From Streptococcus suis YS56 (lineage in GTDB: Bacteria; Bacillota; Bacilli; Lactobacillales; Streptococcaceae): DNA of 57,019 bases. Made by a program: the position numbers and the translations under genes. Shown one piece after another: positions 23,975 through 33,851 of the stretch. A model generated the notes under the pieces. That model did not search any database. It saw nothing but the letters and a program-made list of their open reading frames with translations, and had not been told where the DNA came from. The DNA is taken from NCBI RefSeq assembly GCF_000440115.1, contig NZ_ALMY01000010.1:1-57019 (forward strand), read 5' to 3'. Numbering within the stretch: the first letter of the stretch is position 1; the number at the start of each line of letters is the position of its first letter.

Positions 23975-25513
23975 CTAGGCTGATGGTTCTGTCATTTCTT
24001 GTTCTTTTGCTTTTATAATAGCATTCTCACGGCGGTAGGTCACTGTCAAATCAAGCAAGTCCGCCTCAATAGCAGGGGTAAGCTGGTCAGCAGTCATCCG
24101 CCAGGTCCAGTTGCCACCAAGGGTATTTGGCAAATTCATGCGGGCTGACCCATCCAGACCAAGCAAGTCCTGCATAGTAGCCACAGCCATAAAGGCAGGT
24201 GAACCGAACAACAGGCGGAACATCGCATGGCTAACCGTTTCATCATCACGACGATTGCTGTACTTGTCTAAGAATGCACGGGATTCTTCCGTCGTTTCCT
24301 TTTCATACCAACCCAGAATCGTATCATTATCATGGGTACCAGTATAGGCTACGACATTATTGCGGTGATTGTGCGGCATCTCAATGCTGTCGCCCTCAGG
24401 GTCAAAGGCAAATTGCAAGACTTTCATACCTGGGAAACCAGTTGTTTCACGCAGTTGAATCACCTTGTCTGTCACAGTTCCCAAATCTTCTGCGATGATA
24501 TTTAAATCACCCAAGTGATACTTGATGGTTTCAAACAGTTCAAAACCTGGTGCTTCTACACGGTAGCCGTTAACTGCCGTTTCTTCCCCAGCCGGGATTT
24601 CCCAGAAGGAAGCAAAGCCGATAAAGTGGTCAATCCGTACCATATCATAAATCTTGAAGGATTCACGCAAGCGAGCCACCCACCAAGTAAAGCCATCGTA
24701 TTTCATCGCTTCCCAGTCATAGATTGGATTGCCCCAGAGCTGACCGATTTCTGAAAAGGCATCAGGTGGACAGCCTGCAACCACACTTGGCTTGCCTTCT
24801 TCATCCGTCTTAAAGAAGTGTGGGTTGGCCCACATATCAGCTGAATCAGCTGCGATATAAATCGGCATATCCCCAACAAACTCGATCCCTTTGGCATTGG
24901 CGTAAGCCTTCAAAGCATGCCACTGGCTGAAGAACAAATACTGGGTGATCCGGTGGTAATCCATCTGATCCGCCAAGAGATGACGGTAATACTCTAAAGT
25001 ATCGTGATAACGCAGACGAGCCCCCTGGTCCTCCCAATCTGTCCATGGTTTGAGGTCAAAATGCTCCTTAATCGCCATGTACTCCGCAAAAGTATGCAAC
25101 CAAAAACCATTTTCCTCTGCAAAAGACCAATAATCAGCAGGTAAGCCCTCTGCTTTTATAGCCTGCACAACCTTTTCCAACACAGGACGACGACCGTGAA
25201 AGATTTTGGCATAATCCACTTCTGTAGCATTGTCACCAAAGTCAATCCCAGCAAGATCAGCCTCTGTCAACCAGCCCTTTTCAATCAAGAAATCAAAATC
25301 AATAAAGTGGGTATTTCCAGCAAAGGCTGAAAAAGACTGATAAGGTGAATCCCCATAACTGGTTGTACCTAGTGGTAAAATCTGCCAATAACGTTGCTTG
25401 GTCCTTTCCAAAAAATCAACAAAATCATAGGCAGCCTGTCCCATAGAACCAATGCCGTATTTACCTGGTAATGATGAAATGTGCATCAGCACACCACTCT
25501 GTCTTACTTTCAT
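23975..25513 (-). CDS. malQ: 4-alpha-glucanotransferase (amylomaltase)
   Basis: A 512-residue GH77 enzyme. 'SSLPGKYGIGSMG' at the N-terminus, 'QYLFFSQW' and 'VRIDHFIGFASFWEIPAGE' (nucleophile Asp region), 'IIAEDLGTVTDKV' (acid/base Glu region) and 'YTGTHDNDTILGWY' are the conserved blocks. It transfers glucan segments between maltodextrins in the cytoplasm and releases glucose. It is divergent from malX and shares a control region with cre and MalR-type sites. It is normally paired with the phosphorylase gene malP, which is absent here. Confidence 0.96.
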   Translation of the reverse strand: MKVRQSGVLMHISSLPGKYGIGSMGQAAYDFVDFLERTKQRYWQILPLGTTSYGDSPYQSFSAFAGNTHFIDFDFLIEKGWLTEADLAGIDFGDNATEVDYAKIFHGRRPVLEKVVQAIKAEGLPADYWSFAEENGFWLHTFAEYMAIKEHFDLKPWTDWEDQGARLRYHDTLEYYRHLLADQMDYHRITQYLFFSQWHALKAYANAKGIEFVGDMPIYIAADSADMWANPHFFKTDEEGKPSVVAGCPPDAFSEIGQLWGNPIYDWEAMKYDGFTWWVARLRESFKIYDMVRIDHFIGFASFWEIPAGEETAVNGYRVEAPGFELFETIKYHLGDLNIIAEDLGTVTDKVIQLRETTGFPGMKVLQFAFDPEGDSIEMPHNHRNNVVAYTGTHDNDTILGWYEKETTEESRAFLDKYSNRRDDETVSHAMFRLLFGSPAFMAVATMQDLLGLDGSARMNLPNTLGGNWTWRMTADQLTPAIEADLLDLTVTYRRENAIIKAKEQEMTEPSA

Positions 25514-25543
25514 AAGCTCTCCTATCTAATCCGCTTACATGAC

Positions 25544-25592
25544 GCAAACGTTTTCTCTTTTTCATTATATACTGAAAACGGTAACAAATCAA
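25544..25592 (-). promoter_or_regulatory. malQ promoter with cre and MalR-type operator
   Basis: Minus strand: -35 TTGATT (25587-25592), 17-bp spacer, -10 TATAAT (25564-25569). A good cre, TGAAAACGGTAACA (25573-25586), fills the spacer. A LacI-family palindrome GCAAACGTTTTC (25544-25555) sits just after the start. This predicts CcpA repression by steric block and MalR control. Confidence 0.75.
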
Positions 25593-25717
25593 GCTTTTTT
25601 CACAGTTCTATCAAATAATTTCGATAGCATTTACAAGTTTCTTCATTAAATAATGAAGCGTTTTTCCGATATTTTATATTAACCTAAAAAAATTTTTTAA
25701 TTTTTTTATAAAAACAC

Positions 25718-25787
25718 TTGCAAACGCATTCATTCTGGTGTATAATAAATTCATCTTAGGAAAACGTTTGCGCTAGCAAGCGTTTCA
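25718..25787 (+). promoter_or_regulatory. malX promoter with cre and two MalR-type operators
   Basis: -35 TTGCAA (25718-25723), 17-bp spacer, -10 TATAAT (25741-25746). TTGCAAACGCATTCA (25718-25732) fits the cre consensus and covers the -35. GAAAACGTTTGC (25760-25771) and GCAAGCGTTTCA (25776-25787) follow the start, the first being the exact reverse complement of the malQ operator. The remaining 25593-25717 is AT-rich with no clear feature. Confidence 0.75.
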
Positions 25788-25818
25788 CAATAAAACATTT
25801 ATTCTTGGAGGGAAGAAT

Positions 25819-27072
25819 ATGAAACACAAACTTCTTAAGAGCGTTGCTCTCTTGGCTGCATCTACAGCTGTTTTGGCTGCTTGCTCAAACTCATCGTCAG
25901 AGTCATCTAGCTCAGCAGACAGTAGCAAAGAATTGACGATTTACGTTGACCAAGGTTATGAAACTTACATTAACGATGTAAAAGCTGCATTCGAAGAAGA
26001 AAACGGTGTAACTGTTAACGTTAAAACTGGTGATGCCCTTACAGGTTTGGATAACTTGTCATTAGATAACCAATCTGGCTCAGCTCCAGACGTTATGATG
26101 GCTCCATACGACCGCGTAGGAAGTCTTGGTTCAGAAGGTCAATTGTCTGAATTAACACTTGCTGATACAAGCAAGGCTGACGATACAACAACTGCTCTCG
26201 TAACAAACGATGGTAAAGTCTACGGTTCACCTGCTGTTATTGAAACACTTGTTCTTTACTACAACAAAGATTTGTTGACAGAAGCACCTAAAACATTTGC
26301 TGATCTTGAAAAATTGGCAACTGATAGCAAATATGCATTTGAAGGTGAATCAGGTAAAACAACTGCTTTCCTTGCAGACTGGACTAACTTCTACTACACT
26401 TATGGACTTCTAGCTGGTTACGGTGGTTATGTATTTGGTGACAATGGTACAAACCCATCTGACATCGGTCTTGCAAACGACGGTGCAATCAAAGCAATTG
26501 AATATGCTAAAACTTGGTACGAAAAATGGCCTCAAGGTCTTCAAGACGGAACTGCAGCAAACAACTTGATCAACACTCAATTTACAGATGGTAAAGCTGC
26601 GGCAATCATCGAAGGCCCTTGGAAAGCTGCTTCATACAAAGAAGCTGGTTTGAACTACGGTGTAGCAACAATCCCAACACTTGCAAATGGCAAAGAATAC
26701 GCTGCCTTTGGTGGTGGTAAAGCTTGGGTTGTTCCATCAGGTTCTCAAAACCCAGAAATGGCACAAAAATTTGTTGACTACTTGACATCTACTGATCAAC
26801 AAAAAGCTCTTTACGATGCAACAAACGAAGTTCCTGCTAACACAGAAGCACGTGAATATGCTGTAGGCAAAAACGATGAATTGACAACTGCAGTTATCAA
26901 CCAATTCGCTTCAGCACAACCAATGCCAAACATCTCAGAAATGAGCACAGTTTGGGAACCTGCAGGAAACATGCTCTTTGAAGCTGCTAGCGGAGCTAAA
27001 GATGCTAAAACTGCTGCTACTGATGCTGTTAAATTGATCGAAGATACAATCGCTCAAAAATACGGTAACTAG
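25819..27072 (+). CDS. malX: Maltodextrin-binding lipoprotein
   Basis: A 417-residue lipoprotein with lipobox LAAC (Cys22), a Ser-rich linker and a class I extracellular solute-binding domain of the MalE type ('VMMAPYDRVGSLGSEGQL', 'FTDGKAAAIIEGPW'). It captures maltodextrins outside the membrane and delivers them to MalC/MalD. It is the first gene of the operon, with highly biased codons. The strong hairpin after its stop (27088-27108) probably allows more malX than malCD product. No ATPase gene is nearby; a shared ATPase such as MsmK is expected elsewhere. Confidence 0.95.
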   Translation: MKHKLLKSVALLAASTAVLAACSNSSSESSSSADSSKELTIYVDQGYETYINDVKAAFEEENGVTVNVKTGDALTGLDNLSLDNQSGSAPDVMMAPYDRVGSLGSEGQLSELTLADTSKADDTTTALVTNDGKVYGSPAVIETLVLYYNKDLLTEAPKTFADLEKLATDSKYAFEGESGKTTAFLADWTNFYYTYGLLAGYGGYVFGDNGTNPSDIGLANDGAIKAIEYAKTWYEKWPQGLQDGTAANNLINTQFTDGKAAAIIEGPWKAASYKEAGLNYGVATIPTLANGKEYAAFGGGKAWVVPSGSQNPEMAQKFVDYLTSTDQQKALYDATNEVPANTEAREYAVGKNDELTTAVINQFASAQPMPNISEMSTVWEPAGNMLFEAASGAKDAKTAATDAVKLIEDTIAQKYGN

Positions 27073-27087
27073 TCAAGTTTAAAGTTG

Positions 27088-27108
27088 GACTGGGAAGAAC
27101 TCCCAGTC
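27088..27108 (+). promoter_or_regulatory. Intercistronic hairpin between malX and malC
   Basis: Perfect 8-bp stem GACTGGGA/TCCCAGTC (27088-27095 and 27101-27108) with a 5-base loop and no proper T run. It fits an mRNA-stabilising or partial-attenuation element that raises binding-protein levels over permease levels. Confidence 0.6.
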
Positions 27109-27182
27109 TACTTTGTTAATATCCTGCTAAAAAGTATATTGACATTTAAAGTTGACTCTCGATGCTAAAGGAGACTATGACT

Positions 27183-28472
27183 ATGAAACAAAATCCAGGT
27201 AAAGCACTCCTTTTGTCCTTGATCCCTGGTCTCGGACAAATCTATAATAAACAAAAAGCAAAAGGATATATCTTCTTAGGAGTTACTATTGCATTTTTGA
27301 TTTATTTCATTGCTATTGCTGCTGGTGAATTAGGAAATTTGATTACCCTAGGTAGTCAACGCGGACGTGACAACTCCCTCTTTATGTTGATTCGTGGTTC
27401 TTTCCACTTAATCATCACGGTTGTTTATCTCGCTTTTTATGCCCTTAACCTAAAAGATGCTAAAGATACAGCCCAACGTTGGAATAATGGTTACCCTGTA
27501 CCAACAACATTAAATGAGATGGTAAAAGGTGTCTATGAGAATGGATTCCCATATCTCTTAATTATTCCATCTTACATTGCCATGACTTTTGCTATCATCT
27601 TCCCTGTTGTGGTAACCCTCTTTATCGCCTTTACCAACTACGATTTCCAACATTTGCCTCCTGGCGCTCTATTGGACTGGGTTGGACTCACAAACTTCAC
27701 CAATATTTGGAAATTGAGCACCTTCCGTTCAGCTTTCGGTTCTGTTCTAGGTTGGACAATTATTTGGGCCTTGGCTGCTTCAACTGCACAGATTGTTATC
27801 GGTATCTTGACAGCCATCATTGCCAACCAGCCATTTATTAAAGGCAAACGCATCTTCGGTGTTATCTTCTTGCTCCCATGGGCTGTTCCAGCCTTCGTGA
27901 CTATCTTGACTTTCAGTAACATGTTCAACGATAGTGTCGGTGCCATTAACACACAAGTATTGCCATTCTTGAGCAAATTCTTGCCATTTATCGACAACTT
28001 CCTTATTCCATGGAAAACAGATCCATTCTGGACTAAGGTTGCCCTTATCATGATGCAGGCTTGGCTTGGTTTCCCTTATATCTACGTCTTGACCTTGGGT
28101 ATTTTGCAATCCATTCCAAACGACTTGTACGAAGCGGCTTACATTGACGGTGCAAGTGCTATTCAAAAATTCCGCAGTATCACACTTCCAATGATTTTGG
28201 CAGTGGCTGCACCAACTCTTATCAGTCAGTACACCTTCAACTTCAACAACTTCTCTATCATCTACCTCTTCAACAACGGTGGACCTGGTAGCGTCGGTGG
28301 TGGTGCTGGTTCAACTGACATCTTGATTTCATGGATTTACAAATTGACAACTGGTACTGCTCCTCAGTATTCAATGGCTGCAGCGGTGACCTTGATTATC
28401 TCTATGATCGTCATCAGTATCTCTATGATTGCATTCAAGAAATTAAATGCCTTTGAAATGGAGGATGTATAA
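27183..28472 (+). CDS. malC: Maltodextrin ABC permease MalC (MalF type)
   Basis: A 429-residue membrane permease with an N-terminal extension (residues about 1-110, two to three membrane spans, starting [23 protein letters not shown]). The MalF-type transport core follows, with the EAA loop '[21 protein letters not shown]'. AAAGGAG nine bases upstream selects the ATG at 27183 rather than 27162 or 27177. It pairs with MalD to move maltodextrins through the membrane. The next gene starts one base after its stop. Confidence 0.94.
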   Translation: MKQNPGKALLLSLIPGLGQIYNKQKAKGYIFLGVTIAFLIYFIAIAAGELGNLITLGSQRGRDNSLFMLIRGSFHLIITVVYLAFYALNLKDAKDTAQRWNNGYPVPTTLNEMVKGVYENGFPYLLIIPSYIAMTFAIIFPVVVTLFIAFTNYDFQHLPPGALLDWVGLTNFTNIWKLSTFRSAFGSVLGWTIIWALAASTAQIVIGILTAIIANQPFIKGKRIFGVIFLLPWAVPAFVTILTFSNMFNDSVGAINTQVLPFLSKFLPFIDNFLIPWKTDPFWTKVALIMMQAWLGFPYIYVLTLGILQSIPNDLYEAAYIDGASAIQKFRSITLPMILAVAAPTLISQYTFNFNNFSIIYLFNNGGPGSVGGGAGSTDILISWIYKLTTGTAPQYSMAAAVTLIISMIVISISMIAFKKLNAFEMEDV

Positions 28473-28473
28473 G

Positions 28474-29316
28474 ATGAAAGTATCTGTAAAAACTAGACGC
28501 ATACTCAATCAGACCTTTACTTACCTTTATCTGATTACCCTCTCTATCATTATCATCTATCCTCTATTGATTACCATCATGTCAGCCTTCAAGTCTGGTA
28601 ACGTGGTTGCCTTCAAATTGGATAGCAATATCAACTTTACACTAGATAATTTCAAAGGACTCTTTACCGAAACTCTTTACGGAACTTGGTACCTCAATAC
28701 GCTTATCATTGCTCTCTTGACAATGGTTATCCAAACAAGTATAGTGGTATTAGCAGGTTATGCATATAGCCGTTATAACTTCATCGCTCGTAAACAGAGT
28801 TTGGTCTTCTTCTTGATTATTCAAATGGTGCCAACCATGGCGGCTCTTACAGCCTTCTTCGTTATGGCCCTCATGCTCAATGCGCTCAACCAAAGTTGGT
28901 TCCTCATCTTCCTCTATGTCGGTGGTGGTATCCCAATGAACGCTTGGCTCATGAAAGGCTACTTCGATACGGTGCCAATTTCCCTCGATGAATCTGCAAA
29001 ACTAGACGGTGCTGGTCACTTCAGACGTTTCTGGCAAATCGTTCTTCCACTTGTTCGCCCAATGATTGCTGTACAAGCGCTCTGGGCCTTCATGGGACCA
29101 TTTGGAGATTACATCCTATCCAAATTCTTGCTTCGTGAAAAAGAATTTTATACTGTAGCCGTTGGTCTTCAAACCTTCATCTCTGATGTGAAAAACTTGA
29201 AGATTGCCTACTTTGCGGCAGGTGCTATCCTTATCGCCCTCCCAATCAGTATCCTATTCTTCTTCCTACAAAAGAACTTTGTATCTGGTTTAACAAGTGG
29301 TGGTGACAAGGGATAA
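28474..29316 (+). CDS. malD: Maltodextrin ABC permease MalD (MalG type)
   Basis: A 280-residue permease with six membrane spans and the EAA-type motif '[25 protein letters not shown]', as in MalG proteins. GGAGG in the end of malC sets the ATG at 28474 ([11 protein letters not shown]), one base after the malC stop. It forms the transmembrane channel with MalC. Confidence 0.95.
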   Translation: MKVSVKTRRILNQTFTYLYLITLSIIIIYPLLITIMSAFKSGNVVAFKLDSNINFTLDNFKGLFTETLYGTWYLNTLIIALLTMVIQTSIVVLAGYAYSRYNFIARKQSLVFFLIIQMVPTMAALTAFFVMALMLNALNQSWFLIFLYVGGGIPMNAWLMKGYFDTVPISLDESAKLDGAGHFRRFWQIVLPLVRPMIAVQALWAFMGPFGDYILSKFLLREKEFYTVAVGLQTFISDVKNLKIAYFAAGAILIALPISILFFFLQKNFVSGLTSGGDKG

Positions 29317-29374
29317 CCCTGTCCCACCTTTTCCCTTTTTAGACAGAGCAAAGATATTTATGAAAGGTTCACTT

Positions 29375-30157
29375 ATGCTCCCTTATCCATTCTCATATTT
29401 TTCTAGTCTATTCTCCCCAAAAAGCATGTTTGCCAATCGACATATGATGACACTCTGGCAGCGACTATTTACGACTATTTTCCTGGTCGCCCTATTAGTC
29501 ATCCCAAGTTCATTGCAAACTGCCAGTCTTGAAACCTACCCTATGGAGAATTTTGTAGAGGGGATTTATAATCCCTTGACAGAGCAAATTGTTGAGGATC
29601 TTCACCAACATGTAACAATTGAAAATCATCAACTGGCCTATACTGGAAATGGTAACTGGGAACAAGTAACCTTCGGCGACACAGTGTCTACGAGCTCCGA
29701 CTTCTCCTATCAATTTGACACACAAACCTTAACCATTCGAAAAGGTCAGGATATCCTGACCCAGTTAAGCTATGAAGGTCTAACAACCGCTGATTTCTCT
29801 AACAAGGAAAGCTTGACAACTGCCATTTCAAAATCATGGTATCAAGCCAATCGTGCAGCCGTTGGCCTAAGTATTACCCTAGTGTCGACAATTATCCTCT
29901 CGACCAACCTTCTCTTTATTTTGCTAGGCGCTAGCTTCTTCCTGTTTTTAACGAAGAAATCTCGTTTCTTCCATTTTAAAACCTTTGCAGAGTGCTATAA
30001 TTTCTCGCTCAATTGCTTGGGACTACCAACCATTTTAGCCTGTCTGATTGGCTTGTTTGGTCAGCCTGTCACGACTGTTTTAACCATCCAGAATATCCTG
30101 TTTGTACTATGCTTACTATGGGTATTTTTCAAAACCAAATTTAGAGATGACAATTAG
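29375..30157 (+). CDS. malA: DUF1189 membrane protein (MalA)
   Basis: A 261-residue protein. One membrane span near residues 25-45 precedes an extracytoplasmic region of about 110 residues, then four membrane spans. This is the DUF1189 family, called MalA in pneumococcal maltose operons. The precise role in maltodextrin use is unclear. I place the start at ATG 29375 (MLPYPFSYF), which has AAAGG before it; upstream ATG at 29360 is possible. It lies between malD and malR without terminators. Confidence 0.82.
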   Translation: MLPYPFSYFSSLFSPKSMFANRHMMTLWQRLFTTIFLVALLVIPSSLQTASLETYPMENFVEGIYNPLTEQIVEDLHQHVTIENHQLAYTGNGNWEQVTFGDTVSTSSDFSYQFDTQTLTIRKGQDILTQLSYEGLTTADFSNKESLTTAISKSWYQANRAAVGLSITLVSTIILSTNLLFILLGASFFLFLTKKSRFFHFKTFAECYNFSLNCLGLPTILACLIGLFGQPVTTVLTIQNILFVLCLLWVFFKTKFRDDN

Positions 30158-30166
30158 GAGGTTCCC

Positions 30167-31150
30167 ATGCGCGCTACCATTAAAGACGTCGCTAAGTTAG
30201 CAGGTGTTTCGCCTTCTACCGTTACCCGCGTCATTCAAAACAGCTCTGCCATTAGCCAAAAAACCAAAGATTTGGTAAGAAAGGCCATGGCTGAACTCAA
30301 TTACCATCCCAATCTAAATGCTCGTAGTTTGGTTTCCAGCTACACCCAGGTTATCGGCTTGGTCTTGCCAGATGATTCCGATGTCTTCTACCAAAACCCC
30401 TTCTTCCCAACAGCCCTGCGTGGCATTTCACAGGTGGCTGCAGACCACAATTACGCCCTTCAAATCTCTACGGGCAAAAATGAAGAGCAACGTCTTGAGG
30501 CTATTTCTCAAATGGTTTACGGGAAACGAGTAGACGGGCTGATTTTCCTTTATTCCAAGCCAGATGACCCGCTGGTCCAGCTAGCCATTCAGCATAAATT
30601 TCCCTTCCTTATTCTCGGAAAGGCAGATTCCCCGTTTATCTCCCTAGTCGATAACGATAATATCCAAGCTGGATTTGAAGCGACCAATTACTTTATCAAT
30701 AAAGGCTACAAGAATATCGCCTTCGTCGCTGGTAACAAAGAGCTGGTCGTATCCCAAGACCGCTATGCAGGCTATAAAAACGCCCTGAAATCACACAACA
30801 TCCTTCTAGATGAAAACAAGGTCAAGTTTGTATCAGGTTTCCTTTTGGAAGATAGTGCCTATAAGATTTCCAAGAAATTACTCAGACAGGATATAGACGC
30901 AATCGTCACAACCGATACCATGGTCGCGGAAGGGATTGTCAAATACCTCAACGAAGCCGGTACCAAACTCCCCATCATATCCTTTGACTCTGTCAAACCA
31001 AAATTGGATATTGAAGCCTATGTCGATGTCCATGCCATTAAACTTGGACGCGTGGCCTTCAATACCCTCCACCAAATTATCAACGACAACAAGGAAGACA
31101 AGCAGGTCTGCTACCGCCGTGTCATTCCGCATACTATTACCGAACTTTAA
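30167..31150 (+). CDS. malR: LacI family maltose operon repressor MalR
   Basis: A 327-residue regulator. The N-terminal LacI helix-turn-helix (TIKDVAKLAGVSPSTVTRV, residues about 4-24) with hinge helix (NLNARSLVSSYTQVIGLV) precedes a periplasmic-binding-like effector domain. It should bind the operators at malQ and malX in the absence of maltodextrins. The gene is nine bases after malA with GGAGG before its ATG, so it is expressed from the operon it controls. Confidence 0.93.
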   Translation: MRATIKDVAKLAGVSPSTVTRVIQNSSAISQKTKDLVRKAMAELNYHPNLNARSLVSSYTQVIGLVLPDDSDVFYQNPFFPTALRGISQVAADHNYALQISTGKNEEQRLEAISQMVYGKRVDGLIFLYSKPDDPLVQLAIQHKFPFLILGKADSPFISLVDNDNIQAGFEATNYFINKGYKNIAFVAGNKELVVSQDRYAGYKNALKSHNILLDENKVKFVSGFLLEDSAYKISKKLLRQDIDAIVTTDTMVAEGIVKYLNEAGTKLPIISFDSVKPKLDIEAYVDVHAIKLGRVAFNTLHQIINDNKEDKQVCYRRVIPHTITEL

Positions 31151-31173
31151 CCTAGAAAGGAGCCGTTTGGCTC

Positions 31174-33225
31174 ATGGCATTACGACAATTTCAAGCATTT
31201 CTAGATGATGTAGCTACTATTCGCCTAGTAATGGAAAAACGATTTGATTCCGAGCACATGAGTTTCTCTCTCGAATCATCCGACGCTACATCTCAACTCT
31301 TTATTCATTCCTGTCTAGAGGTAGATAATCTGGTTCTCTACTATCTAACCAGCCTACACCCTCTCAGTTTGGACACGGACTATATCATTTACGACCAGGA
31401 CAGAAACAAAACCGAGTTAGGCTATGGGCATATCGTTCGCTCTGCTATTTTCGAACAAAATTATACCTATAACGGCCGAGACTTGGGAGCAACCTACAGC
31501 CCTCAGTCCACCAGCTTCAAGCTCTGGGCTCCTATCTCCAAGCAAGTCTTTCTAGTTCTAGAGGGCAACCCTCATGCAATGACCAAGGGTTCTAATGGTG
31601 TCTGGCAAATCACAGTAGAGGGTGATTTGGACAGTCAAAGCTACCACTATCTCCACAAAGTCAATGGCGAGTGGATTGCTGTTCACGACCCGTATGCCCT
31701 TTCGTCTAAGGCAAACTCTGGCGATAGCTATATCATCAACCCAAATAAGCTCCACAAGGTTCGTCGTGCCAAGACTCAACGCCCTATCTCTCAGGCTATT
31801 GTCTATGAAATGAGCGTCCGTGATTTCTCTTGGCAGACGGAAGCCGGCTTTAAACACCGTAGCCAATTCCTCGGTCTGACAGAATCTCCTGTCTTAGACG
31901 GTATGCAGCTTGGCATGAACTATATCAAAAACTTGGGCGTAACCCATATTCAACTCCTACCAGTGTATGATTTTGGCAGTGTGGATGAAAACAAACCTCA
32001 GGCTGTTTATAACTGGGGGTACGACCCTATGCAGTACAATCTGCCTGAAGGATCCTTCTCCAGTCTGCCAAATGACCCCTACGCCCGTATCTTAGAACTC
32101 CAAGAAGCTATCCAGGCCTACCATGATGCAGATATTTCAGTTATTATGGACGTAGTTTACAACCACGTCTATCATGCTGAAAAGTACGCATTTGAGCTTA
32201 TCGTTCCAGGCTACTTCTATCGCTATGATGACCACGGCATGCGAACAGACGGGACATTCTGCGGTAACGACGTTGCCAGCGAGCGCAGTATGGTCCGCAA
32301 CTACATCAAACAATCCCTTCGCCAATGGCTAGAACTCTATGGTTTTGATGGCTTCCGTTTCGACCTTATGGGGATTTTAGATAGCGAAACCATCAACCAG
32401 ATTCAAACTGAATTATCTACCATTCACCCAAATGTCTACCTCTATGGCGAAGGCTGGAAAATGGCAACAGGCTTAGAATATGAAAAACTGGCCCACCAGT
32501 ACAACGCAGACCAACTCCCTGAAGTGAGCTTCTTCAACGATGACTACCGTGATACCTTCAAAAAGCTCTTACTCAACCCACATCGTTTGGTTGACAAGCA
32601 ACTACACGAAAAAGTGCAGCATCTTTTGACAGGTAGCCGCTATAGCCACTTCATCAAACCGCAGCAGTCACTCAACTATATTGAGTGCCATGATAATGCG
32701 ACAGCCTTTGATTACTTCCATATTGAAAATCCAAGCTGGACACCGCAACAACAAAAGCGTGCTGCAAGTTTTGGACTACAGTTGATCCTAATATCTCAAG
32801 GTATGGCCTTTATCCACAGCGGACAAGAATTCTTCCGTACAAAAGATGAAATAGATAATACTTACAATGTCCCTGACCGTATCAACCGTCTGGACTGGAC
32901 ACGAGCTATTCGCTATAAGGAACATATCGAATTCATTCAGGAATTAATTACCTTCCGCAAAAATAATCCAATACTCAGCCAGGATAACTACGAAAGTATC
33001 CAAGAAACTTGTGATTTCTACTGGTTAACTGAATATGTTCTTCGCTATCAAGTGACAAGTAAAGAAAAGACCATTCAATTTATCATCAACTTTGCGGATA
33101 GTGACTTTACCTATGAACGTGAAAAAGATAAGACAGTTCTCTACAACTATCCTCCAGTCGAAGAGCGTGATCAGCAAGAAATCACGATTGCAGGACAGAG
33201 TATTTGCATTTTAGAAGACAAATAG
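31174..33225 (+). CDS. Type I pullulanase / GH13 glycosidase (intracellular)
   Basis: A 683-residue enzyme without signal peptide. An N-terminal beta region and CBM48 (about 100-190) precede the GH13 barrel with YNWGYDP (pullulanase signature), 'DVVYNHV', nucleophile Asp397 in GFRFDLMG, acid/base Glu426 in YGEGW and Asp507 in ECHDNATAF. It should hydrolyse alpha-1,6 branches of imported maltodextrins in the cytoplasm. The ATG lies 23 bp after malR. It is probably the last gene of the malXCDA-malR unit. Confidence 0.92.
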   Translation: MALRQFQAFLDDVATIRLVMEKRFDSEHMSFSLESSDATSQLFIHSCLEVDNLVLYYLTSLHPLSLDTDYIIYDQDRNKTELGYGHIVRSAIFEQNYTYNGRDLGATYSPQSTSFKLWAPISKQVFLVLEGNPHAMTKGSNGVWQITVEGDLDSQSYHYLHKVNGEWIAVHDPYALSSKANSGDSYIINPNKLHKVRRAKTQRPISQAIVYEMSVRDFSWQTEAGFKHRSQFLGLTESPVLDGMQLGMNYIKNLGVTHIQLLPVYDFGSVDENKPQAVYNWGYDPMQYNLPEGSFSSLPNDPYARILELQEAIQAYHDADISVIMDVVYNHVYHAEKYAFELIVPGYFYRYDDHGMRTDGTFCGNDVASERSMVRNYIKQSLRQWLELYGFDGFRFDLMGILDSETINQIQTELSTIHPNVYLYGEGWKMATGLEYEKLAHQYNADQLPEVSFFNDDYRDTFKKLLLNPHRLVDKQLHEKVQHLLTGSRYSHFIKPQQSLNYIECHDNATAFDYFHIENPSWTPQQQKRAASFGLQLILISQGMAFIHSGQEFFRTKDEIDNTYNVPDRINRLDWTRAIRYKEHIEFIQELITFRKNNPILSQDNYESIQETCDFYWLTEYVLRYQVTSKEKTIQFIINFADSDFTYEREKDKTVLYNYPPVEERDQQEITIAGQSICILEDK

Positions 33226-33300
33226 GACTTTAGACCGATGAAACACGGTATAGTCTGAGGTATACTATAGTCAATCCTAAATATTTTTCATAATCTCCTT

Positions 33301-33332
33301 AAAACTCACTGGTCACGCTGGTGAGTTTTTTT
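33301..33332 (+). terminator. Terminator of the mal operon
   Basis: Stem AAAACTCAC/GTGAGTTTT around a GC-rich loop, followed by a T run. It closes the rightward maltodextrin transcript. Confidence 0.75.
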
Positions 33333-33340
33333 GTGTGACA

Positions 33341-33369
33341 AAAAAACAACCCAGCATAAAGCTGAGTTG
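33341..33369 (-). terminator. Terminator of nrdI
   Basis: Minus strand: CAACTCAGC/GCTGGGTTG (arms 33347-33355 and 33361-33369) followed by seven T, eight bases after the nrdI stop. Confidence 0.75.
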
Positions 33370-33376
33370 AGGCTCT

Positions 33377-33829
33377 TTACATCAATTCCATTATCTTCCG
33401 ACCAATGCGTTCAATGTCATTCTGCATCCCTCTGAGTTCGAAGGTGTCTATAACAGGAAAACCAAATCGCTCAGCATATTGCTTGGCAGTCAGACAATAT
33501 TGGTTGTTGAAATTACGATTGCCTGAACCAACGACACCCAGACAGAGCTCTGCATTGGTCCCCAAAGCGATAAAATCTCCAAGAGGATTGGTCAGAATTT
33601 CCACATCTCCATTGTCCACTCCATTTCCACCTTCTAAGTAGGTTGGTAAAAAGGCGACAAAGGGTGCGTCTAGCTGGTAAAAGGAAATGTCCTGCTTGAC
33701 CAAATCTTTAACATGGACCAGTTCAATCTCCCAGTCAGTTTGAAATTGGAAAAAAGACTTTAGGCGTTTCACAAAACTCTCTGTATTGCCACTCAAACTG
33801 ATATAAACCAAATATATTTTCTTCTTCAT
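33377..33829 (-). CDS. nrdI: NrdI-type flavodoxin
   Basis: A 150-residue flavodoxin-like protein with the N-terminal FMN phosphate loop SLSGNTES, 'PTYLEGGNGVDNGDVE' and 'GVVGSGNRNFNNQYC', the NrdI signature blocks. NrdI supplies the oxidant that builds the Mn(III)2-tyrosyl radical of class Ib ribonucleotide reductase NrdF. It stands alone here with no nrdE, nrdF or nrdH beside it. The promoter with two NrdR-like boxes (33852-33905) supports its RNR role. Confidence 0.9.
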   Translation of the reverse strand: MKKKIYLVYISLSGNTESFVKRLKSFFQFQTDWEIELVHVKDLVKQDISFYQLDAPFVAFLPTYLEGGNGVDNGDVEILTNPLGDFIALGTNAELCLGVVGSGNRNFNNQYCLTAKQYAERFGFPVIDTFELRGMQNDIERIGRKIMELM

Positions 33830-33851
33830 ACATTTCCTCTTTATAATAAAA

